This document shows positions 1 to 6,402 of a stretch of 45,441 nt of DNA, piece after piece (positions within the stretch are counted from its first letter, which is position 1; each line of letters opens with the position of its first letter). The translations under genes and the position numbers were made by a program. Source of the DNA: Planctomycetota bacterium (GTDB lineage Bacteria > Planctomycetota > Phycisphaerae > WQYP01); assembly GCA_021819825.1 (NCBI GenBank), contig JAKAEZ010000018.1:1-45441 (forward strand), in the 5' to 3' direction. Under the pieces are notes generated by a model, which searched no databases, was not told the DNA's origin, and was given only the letters and a program-made list of their open reading frames with translations.

Positions 1-258
1 CGATTGGGCATCCCGGCGCGCCGCCTCGACATGGACGCACCAGCCGGAACCCAGGCGTTTGAGCACATTGTTCAGTCGGGCTCTGATCGCCATGAGTTCG
101 TGGGCCACGGCACTGTCCGTGTCCGGTCCGCGGAAGCGGATCGTACGCTGAAAGCTCCCATCCTTGTTTAGCATCACCCCCGGCCCGATTAAAGCGGCCC
201 ACGGCAGATAATCGCTCAATTGTCGGGAATGCTTTTGATATTCGCTTAAATTCCACAT
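1..258 (-). CDS. trbE: TrbE/VirB4-family conjugation ATPase, N-terminal part only
   Basis: The minus-strand frame from the ATG at 258 to the window edge gives 86 residues starting MWNLSEYQKHSRQLSDYLPW. It continues with ALIGPGVMLNKDGSFQRT, a match from memory to the conserved start of TrbE (leading motif 'DYLPWAALV.PGV.LNKDGSFQRT.RFRGPD'). TrbE is the large cytoplasmic VirB4-type ATPase that powers pilus assembly and substrate transfer in IncP-like type IV secretion systems. The Walker motifs lie further along the protein, beyond the window. The gene starts 30 nt after the trbD stop, with AAAGGA about 11 nt upstream of the ATG, so it is read as the next gene of the trb operon. Because only the N-terminus is visible, whether the rest of the gene is intact cannot be judged. 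Confidence 0.88.
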   Translation of the reverse strand, partial: MWNLSEYQKHSRQLSDYLPWAALIGPGVMLNKDGSFQRTIRFRGPDTDSAVAHELMAIRARLNNVLKRLGSGWCVHVEAARRDAQS

Positions 259-288
259 GTTGAAAAACATCCTTTTGGCTGGTGATCA

Positions 289-561
289 TCAGCTTTCCAG
301 CCACGTGGGCTGTTTGATATGCGACCGGAAAATCTCAAACCAGTCCGGGTCGTGGCGGGTCAACACCAGGGCGGCGGCATGGAGCACGATTCCCAGTGGG
401 AACCCCAGCCACCAGACATGCAGGCCCATGCCCAGCACCAACGCGGTGGTGCCGTTGAGAATCCCAAAGGCCCGCGGTACACCGCCGAGCAACACCGGCT
501 GGGTCAGGGACAAGTGCAGCGGCACTTCAAAACCTTCGATTTTGTCCGTTGAAGGAGTCAT
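289..561 (-). CDS. trbD: TrbD/VirB3-family conjugal transfer protein
   Basis: This is a 90-residue inner-membrane protein of the VirB3/TrbD family, a small component of the type IV secretion inner-membrane complex that works with the VirB4/TrbE ATPase. Residues 8-20 (IEGFEVPLHLSLT) and 22-30 (PVLLGGVPR) match the family's hallmark 'GFEVPLHRSLTEPILLGGAPR'. A hydrophobic hairpin follows at about 37-68, and the end around DPDWFEIFRSHI also fits TrbD. Length is normal for the family. Its ATG overlaps the trbC stop in an ATGA arrangement (561-563), indicating translational coupling. trbE follows after 30 nt. The order C-D-E is the canonical IncP trb order. Confidence 0.9.
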   Translation of the reverse strand: MTPSTDKIEGFEVPLHLSLTQPVLLGGVPRAFGILNGTTALVLGMGLHVWWLGFPLGIVLHAAALVLTRHDPDWFEIFRSHIKQPTWLES

Positions 562-902
562 CAGAATCCCGCTCCGCCATCAAAGCCAAAGAAGCTCACA
601 CCGAAACTCGTGGCCGTCACGGCAATCGACACGCCCAGCAGAACGCCCAGGATTCGTCGCATCCCGGCACCCTCGGAAAAGGCAAAGCCAAAACCCAGCA
701 TGACAATTGACAAAATGCACAGCGCCTTGGCCACCGGGCCGGTGAAGCTGGCCAGAATACGGGCCAGCGGGGTTTCCCAAGGGAGCGGCGCGCCGCCGCT
801 GCCGCCGAAGGTAGACGCCTCGGAAAGACTCGAATAGCCCAACAACACGGCTGAAGCTATCAAGCCGGAAAGGCGATTGGACAACCAACGGGAAATACGC
901 AT
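561..902 (-). CDS. trbC: TrbC/VirB2-family pilin precursor
   Basis: This encodes a 113-residue pilin precursor of the VirB2/TrbC family, the major subunit of the conjugative pilus. The start at 902 is chosen because AGGAG lies 7 nt upstream; an upstream in-frame ATG at 989 has no such site and would add a non-hydrophobic leader. The protein has a signal-like N-terminus (about 10-30, ending SEA-ST), then GGAPLPWETPLARILASFTG. This corresponds to the TrbC 'GLPWEGPL..I..SLTGPVA' block, followed by two transmembrane helices at about 57-76 and 84-104. It overlaps trbD by 1 nt at its stop. In IncP operons trbB precedes trbC; here 2.7 kb of unrelated genes separate the two. Confidence 0.85.
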   Translation of the reverse strand: MRISRWLSNRLSGLIASAVLLGYSSLSEASTFGGSGGAPLPWETPLARILASFTGPVAKALCILSIVMLGFGFAFSEGAGMRRILGVLLGVSIAVTATSFGVSFFGFDGGAGF

Positions 903-1304
903 GGGGATACTCCTGAAACAAAACACCACGGCCGGGCCGCGGTGATGACGAACGAGGCCCGACAACATTAAAATCTTTAATGTCATCACTCATACCATTA
1001 TACCCTAACATATACCGAATACAAGCGGCGGGATATTTTTCCTCAAGGCTCGACCGAAACGGAACCATCTTCGCCCCCGTTGGTATGGGCGCGGCAACTA
1101 ATCCGGGCAGGCCCCCGCAGTGCGAGTTTCCAAGGCTAACCATTCCCCCAATGACGGCGTTTACGTCTTGGATTTTGCCGCCTGCCCGGAAAAATTGCCG
1201 CGCCCGTTGGTATGCAATCCAGCAGCCTATCTGGACGCCTGGGCATCCATACCGTAGCATTGCAACTTCGTGACGAGGGTTTTTGCAGGCTAGAATTATT
1301 GACG
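903..1304. other. Intergenic region between divergent trbC and DUF6338 gene
   Basis: This 402-bp stretch lies between the divergently oriented trbC and the DUF6338 gene. The overlapping ORFs are judged to be noise because they share no family pattern and lack ribosome sites. An AT-rich core at about 965-1025 holds a candidate leftward promoter. A TAGAAT box at 1291-1296 lies 8 nt before the DUF6338 start. No terminator or repeat was recognised. Confidence 0.5.
997..1024 (-). promoter_or_regulatory. Candidate sigma-70-like promoter for trbC-trbD-trbE
   Basis: Read leftward, a perfect TATAAT (997-1002) is preceded after 16 nt by TTGTAT (1019-1024). The predicted start near 990 leaves a leader of about 90 nt before trbC. 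This would let trbCDE be transcribed although they are cut off from trbB. The -35 match is weak (TTG only), so the call rests on the -10 box and location. Confidence 0.4.
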
Positions 1305-2084
1305 ATGGAAAACTTCAATACCTACACGGTGAAACTTATTTTTCTCATTCTGCCCGGGCTAATTGGCATCGCGTTCTTCCGCGCCTTACGCGGAAGGCGG
1401 AACCGCCAAAACTGGGAACTCTTTGTTCACGTCATAACCCTGGCATTCGTAAGTTATTTTTTGATCGGGTTCCTTTACCGCATATTGGGGATATCCCCGG
1501 ACGGCTTAAAATCGTCGGCCGCCTCCATCGCCCCGATCCAAGCGATATTTGAGGCATTTATCAGCAAAAGCGAACCGCTGGATTGGGGTGTGATTGTTTG
1601 GACGAGCATGACGGCCTGTCTGATTGTCGTGCTGCTGTCATTCATTGACACCCACAAGTGGCTCCAGCGTCCGTTCCGGCGATTTGGCATCACCAACTAT
1701 TCCGGTGAAAGTGAATTATGGGAATACTTTTTTAATGCACGCCCGCATGGGACGGAAGCGAAATGTTGGGTGCTGGTTCGCGACCACAGAACCGGATTGG
1801 CCTATCTGGGCTGGGTAAGAGCTTTCTCTGATCCGGAACGGAAGCGTGAATTGATTCTGCAAGAGGTGGAGGTCTATACGAACGATACCGCCACCTATTG
1901 CTATTCAACTCCGGTTATGTATTTCGCGCGGCAGCGCGATGATTTGACCATCGAGATTCCACCGGAAAATGGGAACGGAATTCAAGTATCGAATATGATC
2001 ATTGAAAATGCCGGGCATGTTATAATCAATAAGGTTAATGGTGCTGTTGGAGATTCTGTCGAATCACATGAGAAATCCACCTGA
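1305..2084 (+). CDS. DUF6338-type membrane protein
   Basis: This encodes 259 residues, resembling the DUF6338 family of membrane-anchored proteins of unknown function. Visible features are a first transmembrane helix at about 9-25, further helices at about 40-60 and 95-115, and a soluble C-terminal half. That half carries the family-like sequence 'WVLVRDHRTGLAYLGWV', then AFSDPERKRELILQEVEVY and a strand ending LTIEIPPENG. The start at 1305 is chosen because the upstream 31 in-frame residues are not membrane-like. No good ribosome site is visible, but TAGAAT lies 8 nt upstream, compatible with a leaderless message. A 56-residue ORF follows after 18 nt. The gene sits between trbC and trbB of a conjugative operon in the opposite direction, so it is probably cargo. 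The family name is recalled from sequence patterns and was not searched. Confidence 0.65.
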   Translation: MENFNTYTVKLIFLILPGLIGIAFFRALRGRRNRQNWELFVHVITLAFVSYFLIGFLYRILGISPDGLKSSAASIAPIQAIFEAFISKSEPLDWGVIVWTSMTACLIVVLLSFIDTHKWLQRPFRRFGITNYSGESELWEYFFNARPHGTEAKCWVLVRDHRTGLAYLGWVRAFSDPERKRELILQEVEVYTNDTATYCYSTPVMYFARQRDDLTIEIPPENGNGIQVSNMIIENAGHVIINKVNGAVGDSVESHEKST

Positions 2085-2102
2085 CAAAAAAGGATATTGA
2101 GC

Positions 2103-2273
2103 ATGCCAAATCAACAAAATAGAAAAGCTTCGCTGGTTACATTGACTGAAGGCCTAATTAAAAAGGGTGGCGTCAATCCCAATGCTCCGGCGGTCAAACC
2201 CAACTTTCTGATTCAAGGCCAGAAGCCGGTGGTAACAAATGCCTCCCGGCCGCCGAAGGCACCGTCAAAATAG
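2103..2273 (+). CDS. Small hypothetical protein, 56 aa
   Basis: This short ORF starts at an ATG with AAAAAAGGA about 8 nt upstream, a good ribosome site, 18 nt after the DUF6338 stop. The two genes therefore look co-transcribed. The product is polar, basic and rich in Asn, Pro and Lys (begins MPNQQNRKASLVTLTEG, ends RPPKAPSK). It has no membrane segment or recognisable domain and is probably disordered. The stop is an amber TAG, and the reading frame stays open for a further 115 codons. It could be a standalone small protein or the first part of a longer protein broken by a stop. Its function is unknown. Confidence 0.5.
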   Translation: MPNQQNRKASLVTLTEGLIKKGGVNPNAPAVKPNFLIQGQKPVVTNASRPPKAPSK

Positions 2274-2621
2274 CAGGCCCAAGCCGAGGGCCAAGTGACC
2301 CGAGTTAATTTTACTGAAACGGCAAATGGATGGTCGGTCTGCGTGTGGGAAGGCCACACGATTCACGAACCCTTGATCGTTGCAGTCCGCAGCAACCGGT
2401 CCGTAAGCAATACGGTAAGTGGTGATCTTGTGGATGGTTGGAACAAGCTGCGGACATACGCGAACATCGTTCTACCCAACCGCCCATACCGCTATCGAAT
2501 AAGTGCTACCCGTCAACCAATCCAAGATTGTCATGTAACACACCAATGGCCCGCTCGCCGGCCAAAGTATGATAGGCTGCGTGCCGGTTGGAAAACAATA
2601 ACCCCGGTCGGTAATCATTGA
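2274..2621 (+). CDS. Possible continuation ORF after amber stop
   Basis: The frame directly after the TAG of the 56-residue ORF continues open to 2621. A GTG at 2295 could start a 108-residue product (MTRVNFTETANGWSVCVWEG...), but the visible upstream bases CCGAGGGCCAA give only a modest ribosome site. The first 75 residues look protein-like, with a mixed hydrophobic and polar pattern and a 'YRYRISATRQ' strand. The last 38 residues overlap the 3' end of the convergent nuclease gene and are basic and compositionally odd, which argues against the ORF being intact. Three readings are possible: a separate small gene, the rest of a protein broken by the TAG, or chance. Confidence 0.25.
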   Translation, partial: QAQAEGQVTRVNFTETANGWSVCVWEGHTIHEPLIVAVRSNRSVSNTVSGDLVDGWNKLRTYANIVLPNRPYRYRISATRQPIQDCHVTHQWPARRPKYDRLRAGWKTITPVGNH

Positions 2622-3612
2622 GATATCGCCTTGGTATGAGCACCATGGCCGCGAGCCTGCCAAATCGGCCCGGATCGCATTTGGTTGCGGCGTCGAAAAC
2701 AATCCGCGCCAAATTCAACTCCGGAAGGTGCTCGCATTGGATAACAATGATGCCCGGCCCATCTTCCGGCAGTTGGTCAATCGCCCGGTACAAGCCATTG
2801 GTCAATAAACGACGAAGTTGGGCGACATGAGAAATTTCCGTAGTGGCAATGGAGGTGTCCGATTGTTCTTTCGCGTCCCGCAGCACGGCAGTTCCGAGCC
2901 CATTGAGGACAAATTCAAAAGGAAGATCAGGGTGCATGGCGATGGCGTCCTCGGTTGCCACCCGAATCCGGTCGACGATTTCCTCCGCAATCGCCGCATT
3001 GAGGCCCGGATATTTGTCCTCATCGGTGTTCATTTGGGATAAATGCGGATCAAACTTGACCTGAATATTGAACCGCGTGTCCCGGCCGCCGGGCAATGAG
3101 TGCAGCACGCTTAGACCTAAATTCATGACCCATTTTTCCCACTCTTCCATCTCCAGGTTTTTGCATTCAATTGTCACGGGGTGGGCCTGATAGTGCGCCA
3201 GAATGTCATATGTTTTCCGGGCATTGGCAGTGACGGGAAAAACGATCTCAAGACCGGCGGCACGGAGGACCGCGGCAATCTGAATTTCAAGGAAAGTTGC
3301 CCCCGATTCGTCACGCCTGAGCGCCTGGATTTTTGTCCCCACACCCGGTGCGGATTCTAATAATGTCAGTGCCGATCCAAGGTCGCGTATAAAGTCCAAC
3401 ACCATCGTGCCCTGGCCAATCAGATGCGCAGCCACAAAATTGGGCTTGCGCGATTCGAAAACCTCTGTCCACCAGTCTGTCCCAAAATAGCGTTGCATCA
3501 CCTCCAGAGCAGCGCGCAATTGAACCGCGTTGGCACGCATGGCAGCTCCATAATCAGGGGCATCCCACCAATTATTCGTTGCCCACCATGGCAGTTTAAT
3601 CTCGCGTGACAT
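2506..3612 (-). CDS. Hypothetical protein with PD-(D/E)XK nuclease-like core
   Basis: This encodes 368 residues, not matched to a named family. Residues 105-151 show the layout of a PD-(D/E)XK nuclease: an acidic residue in a helix (E109 in TFLEIQIAAVL), a beta-hairpin with D136 (KTYDILAHY), and then E149-x-K151 (TIECKNLE) on the next strand. This fold is used by restriction enzymes, Holliday-junction and defence nucleases. The N-terminal 100 and C-terminal 200 residues are unassigned, although the C-terminal half repeatedly alternates hydrophobic strands and ends in a basic segment. The start has GAGGTG 6 nt upstream and lies 9 nt after the trbB remnant stop (3622), so it was probably translated from the trb operon. 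Placement inside a conjugation operon suggests element cargo, perhaps defence or plasmid competition. That role is inferred. Confidence 0.6.
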   Translation of the reverse strand: MSREIKLPWWATNNWWDAPDYGAAMRANAVQLRAALEVMQRYFGTDWWTEVFESRKPNFVAAHLIGQGTMVLDFIRDLGSALTLLESAPGVGTKIQALRRDESGATFLEIQIAAVLRAAGLEIVFPVTANARKTYDILAHYQAHPVTIECKNLEMEEWEKWVMNLGLSVLHSLPGGRDTRFNIQVKFDPHLSQMNTDEDKYPGLNAAIAEEIVDRIRVATEDAIAMHPDLPFEFVLNGLGTAVLRDAKEQSDTSIATTEISHVAQLRRLLTNGLYRAIDQLPEDGPGIIVIQCEHLPELNLARIVFDAATKCDPGRFGRLAAMVLIPRRYLNDYRPGLLFSNRHAAYHTLAGERAIGVLHDNLGLVDG

Positions 3613-3765
3613 CGTTTCACCTCATCCATGACCCACAGCGGACCCCGGTTTCGCCCGGCCGCCATCCTCTGGATTACAGCACCTTTTATACCCCCACGGA
3701 TCGTAAAAGGATCGTGACACAATCGGCTTGCGTAATATATACCTACCGTCGCTGAAATCAGCAAC

Positions 3766-3781
3766 CCGTGGTATTTCCGAT
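3766..3781. repeat. Target-site duplication, left copy (16 bp)
   Basis: CCGTGGTATTTCCGAT directly abuts the left inverted repeat of the IS and is repeated perfectly at 5234-5249. It belongs to the trbB reading frame (IPR codons). Confidence 0.92.
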
Positions 3782-3808
3782 TGTTGTACCGAAGTAGAAT
3801 TGTCACCC
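3782..3808 (+). repeat. IS left terminal inverted repeat
   Basis: This 27-bp repeat begins TGTTGTACCGAAG and ends TGTCACCC. It differs from the right end at three positions (8, 9 and 19). Confidence 0.88.
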
Positions 3809-3858
3809 CTTAGCCGAAATAGAAGTGTCACCTTTAGGTCTGGTGTATACCAGGCAGA

Positions 3859-5283
3859 ATGGAAAACTTACTTATGTCGGCAGCAGAGCGGGTTCGTCTG
3901 GATGCGATGCGTCGGATCGAACGCAACGAGGTGACGGTGGTATCTTCTGCGGTACTGATGTGTGTATCGCTGCGGCAGGCGCGTCGTCTATGGAAGCGGT
4001 ATCGTCAGCAAGGCGCGGCGGGGTTGATCCACCGGTCGCGTGGCCGGGCGAGTAATCGACGGCTGGAGGAATCCTTGCGTGAGCGGATTGTGAAGCGTTA
4101 TCAGGAGCGGTACGCGGATTTTGGTCCAACGCTGGCGTGCGAGAAGCTCTCGGAAGAGGGGCTGGTAATCAGTGCGGACACATTGGTGTCGTTGTTAAAG
4201 CAGCGGCACCTGTGGCAACCGCGTCGGCGGCGTGGGAAGCACCGGATGCGGCGCGAACGGCGTGCGAGCTTTGGGAGCATGATACAGATGGATGGGTCGC
4301 ATCACGATTGGTTTGAGGGGCGATCGGGGTGGTGTGTGTTGATGGTAATAATTGATGATGCCAGCAATCAGACCTACGCGCGATTTTACCCTGCGGAGAC
4401 TACCATGGCGGCGATGGATGCATTTGGTCGCTGGGTGAAGAAGCATGGAGTTCCCCGGAGCGTGTATGTGGATAGGCACAGCATATATCGTGATGAGGAT
4501 CATCCTGAAGAACCCACGCAGTTTGGGCGTGCGATGAAGGAGTTGCGGGTGGAGTTGATCTGTGCCCGCAGTCCACAGGCCAAGGGTCGGGTAGAGCGTC
4601 GGCACGCGGTATTTCAGGATCGTCTGGTCAAGGAGATGCGGCTGCGGAACATATCGGACATGGCGCAGGGCAACGCGTTATTGGAGAAGTTTTTTCTGGA
4701 TGATTTGAACCGGCGGTATGCGGTAAAGCCGCAGCGTGAGAACGACCTTCACCGGGTGTTGCCACCGGATATGAACGTGGAAGAAATCCTGTGCGTGCAG
4801 GATCGTCGGGTGGTGGGTCGGGACTGGTGCATTCGTTGGCGGAACCAATGGCTGCAAATACCGGCGGCGCATGCGGACTTGGCGTTGGCGGGCAAGAAGG
4901 TGGTGGTGAAGCAAATGGGAAGCGGCGAGTTGCAGGTGTGTTACCAGGGCGAGAAGTTGGCATACCGGAAGCTCTCGGCGCGTCCGCAAGCGGGAGGTGC
5001 CAAGCCGTTGGCGATCAATCGTCGGGCATGGAAGCCGGGTGCGGATCATCCGTGGAAGAAGGGCGTGGTGGGCGGTGCGGCCCGCCAAAGCCGGCGTGGC
5101 GGCCCGGCTGCGGCTGCGGTCGGGGCTTCGCCCCCCCTGCGCCTGCGCCGGGCCGCCACACCGCAGGAGTATCGATGTCAGGGTGACATTTCTAAATCGG
5201 TTAACAGGGTGACATTTCTACTTCTTTACAACACCGTGGTATTTCCGATACAACCCGGCCAGGTGCGGCCGCAATTCGTTTAA
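3859..5283 (+). CDS. IS1202/ISNCY-type DDE transposase
   Basis: This is the transposase of the surrounding IS, cutting and joining DNA at the element ends. The N-terminal region (about 1-60) is a helix-turn-helix of the type seen in IS481/ISNCY relatives (SLRQARRLWKRYRQQGAAGL). A second winged helix-like part follows to about 130. The integrase core has D145 (QMDGSHHDW), D205 (VYVDRHSIY) and E246 (KGRVERRHA), a complete DDE triad. A C-terminal beta-rich domain with 'IPAAHADL' follows. ATG 3859 is the first start in the frame. The frame does not stop inside the IS: it reads through the right inverted repeat (5207-5233) and duplication to 5283, adding about 17 host-derived codons. The other two frames stop at 5186 and 5212. 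Either a small frameshift occurred near the Gly/Ala-rich tail (after about residue 400) or the element naturally borrows a host stop. Confidence 0.9.
   Translation: MENLLMSAAERVRLDAMRRIERNEVTVVSSAVLMCVSLRQARRLWKRYRQQGAAGLIHRSRGRASNRRLEESLRERIVKRYQERYADFGPTLACEKLSEEGLVISADTLVSLLKQRHLWQPRRRRGKHRMRRERRASFGSMIQMDGSHHDWFEGRSGWCVLMVIIDDASNQTYARFYPAETTMAAMDAFGRWVKKHGVPRSVYVDRHSIYRDEDHPEEPTQFGRAMKELRVELICARSPQAKGRVERRHAVFQDRLVKEMRLRNISDMAQGNALLEKFFLDDLNRRYAVKPQRENDLHRVLPPDMNVEEILCVQDRRVVGRDWCIRWRNQWLQIPAAHADLALAGKKVVVKQMGSGELQVCYQGEKLAYRKLSARPQAGGAKPLAINRRAWKPGADHPWKKGVVGGAARQSRRGGPAAAAVGASPPLRLRRAATPQEYRCQGDISKSVNRVTFLLLYNTVVFPIQPGQVRPQFV
5207..5233 (-). repeat. IS right terminal inverted repeat
   Basis: This is the reverse complement partner of 3782-3808, with 24 of 27 bases matching. 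It ends at TACAACA immediately before the second 16-bp duplication. Confidence 0.88.
5234..5249. repeat. Target-site duplication, right copy (16 bp)
   Basis: Identical to 3766-3781. The trbB frame resumes to the right of it on the minus strand. Confidence 0.92.
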
Positions 5284-5509
5284 GAAACACCACCAGATTG
5301 ATGGCCGAAGCAATGGGGCGTTGCGGTACCGTCTGGGAAACCTCTCCAATTAAATCTTCCAGGCGACACAAGGCGCTGTTGGCATGAATTTTTCCCCAAT
5401 CCCGGCGGGCGTCACGGCCAAAGAGGGGCCGTGCCAAGAGCCACCAAGGCCATCGGCAACCCCGCTCAACGGCCCGGCCCAAAGGGGTGCAATGCACCGA
5501 AGCGGACAT

Positions 5510-5646
5510 TTTAATTTTGGCCTGACAATTTGATGGATTTTTGTTGCGTGGCAATAGATGCCGGATTATTATTGCCTTATCCTTCGCTTTGTAGATTATG
5601 ACAGGCGGGGATGCCAATAGTTGTTTATTTTCTCATGGAGGTTTTT
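5510..5646. other. Junction between trbB remnant and SapC gene
   Basis: A minus-strand ORF extends the trbB frame to 5617, but its residues (begins MASPPVIIYKAKDK) do not resemble TrbB. The right boundary of the element remnant probably falls here. A strong ribosome site GGAGG (5637-5641) serves the SapC gene. No attachment site or integrase was recognised. Confidence 0.4.
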
Positions 5647-6384
5647 ATGACCGTCGGAACCAATACGGTGTTGTTTTATCAAAAGCCGGTGCTGCTGGAT
5701 CGTGCCACGCACCGCAACGCCAAAATTAAATTGCGCGACGTCAGCTTTGAGTTCGCACGGGAGACCAACTCTGTACCGGTTACCGCCTTGGAATTTGCCC
5801 GTGCCGCTACCGAATATCCCATCGTCTTTGCCGGCCCTTCCACTGATCGGCTTATGCCTGTAGTCGTGCTGGGATTGCGCAACAATGAAAATCTTTTTGT
5901 GGATATCACCGGAAAGTGGACCAACAGTTACATTCCAGCGTTTATCCGCCGCTATCCCTTTGTTCTGGCGGAACGCAACAACGGACAGGATTTCAGTGTC
6001 TGCATTGATACGGCGTTTTCCGGCTGGGAAGCCCCAGACGGTGATTCGTTATTCGATGAAGCCGGCACGGAAACACCTCTTCTTAAGAACGTATTGGCCT
6101 TTTTGGGCCAGTATCAGGGCAACATCCGGCAGACTCAGGCCTTCACTGGGAAACTCAATGAATTGAATCTGCTGGTGGGAAGAGAGATTCGGGCGCGTGA
6201 TACGAAGAATCAGCCCCTGGCCCTGCGTGGTTTCTATGCCGTCGATGAAGCCAAACTCAAAGCCCTTTCCAATGAACAAATCACTGAACTTTACCGCACC
6301 GGATTCCTGGGATTGATTCATGCCCATTTAATATCGTTGGGCAATGTGGTCAAACTCGAACAGCAACTGCGCGACCGGGAATAG
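5647..6384 (+). CDS. SapC family protein
   Basis: This encodes 245 residues with the SapC-family N-terminus: LFYQKPVLLDRATHRNAKIK, then FARETNSVPVTALEFARAA and EYPIVFAG. This matches the family pattern 'Y.NPVPLD...HR.L....F.FA...NSVPLTA.EF..AA..YPIVF'. The family is named after a Campylobacter S-layer-associated protein, and its biochemical role is not established. ATG 5647 is chosen over 5611 because GGAGG lies 5 nt upstream and the family pattern begins there. No signal peptide or membrane segment is visible. The stop is 18 nt before the radical SAM gene, so the two are probably co-transcribed, suggesting a functional link between them. Full family length appears present. Confidence 0.82.
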   Translation: MTVGTNTVLFYQKPVLLDRATHRNAKIKLRDVSFEFARETNSVPVTALEFARAATEYPIVFAGPSTDRLMPVVVLGLRNNENLFVDITGKWTNSYIPAFIRRYPFVLAERNNGQDFSVCIDTAFSGWEAPDGDSLFDEAGTETPLLKNVLAFLGQYQGNIRQTQAFTGKLNELNLLVGREIRARDTKNQPLALRGFYAVDEAKLKALSNEQITELYRTGFLGLIHAHLISLGNVVKLEQQLRDRE

Positions 6385-6402
6385 AAAAAAAGGGGTATTG
6401 CC

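Larger units (their letters stand above)
3782..5233 (+). mobile_element. IS1202-type insertion sequence (1,452 bp)
   Basis: The element is bounded by 27-bp imperfect inverted repeats (3782-3808 and 5207-5233, 24 of 27 matching, both starting TGTTGTA). It is flanked by a perfect 16-bp direct repeat. Each end also carries a second inner copy of the motif TAGAANTGTCACC: at 3795-3807 and 3820-3832 on the left, and as the complement at 5182-5194 and 5208-5220 on the right. These are spaced about 25-26 bp, probably two transposase binding sites per end. It encodes one transposase. From memory, the IS1202 family (long filed under ISNCY) is known for unusually long target duplications, including a subgroup of about 15-18 bp. 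A 16-bp duplication fits that class. The flawless duplication implies a recent insertion. Confidence 0.9.
3622..5509 (-). pseudogene. trbB: trbB (VirB11-family ATPase) C-terminal remnant, split by an IS
   Basis: The minus-strand sequence 5' of the IS encodes GKIHANSALCRLEDLIGE, then TVPQRPIASAINLVVFLKRI and GRVVSEIPR. The sequence 3' of the IS continues VADFSDGRYILRKP. This is the C-terminal part of TrbB, whose family pattern is 'ATIHANSA...RLEQL..EAV..VPR..IAEAINLVVFI......R.V..I..V' followed by 'Y.L'. Deleting the IS plus one 16-bp duplication joins the two parts in frame, with a stop at 3622. The visible coding part thus covers 5509-5250 and 3781-3622. Upstream of the HANSA motif the expected 'GEVRG...LLKAWNTGHPGG' block is absent in this frame, and weak traces appear in other frames. 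The Walker A region is missing entirely. The gene is therefore N-terminally truncated and frameshifted as well as interrupted. In a working system TrbB is the cytoplasmic traffic ATPase. Confidence 0.85.

Noticed and set aside
580-1260. 226-residue minus-strand ORF overlapping trbC
   Set aside because: It is out of frame with trbC, whose protein matches a known family. The product has no recognisable pattern.
4195-5088. Minus-strand ORFs across the transposase gene
   Set aside because: They are antisense to an intact DDE transposase and have Pro/His/Arg-rich artefact composition.
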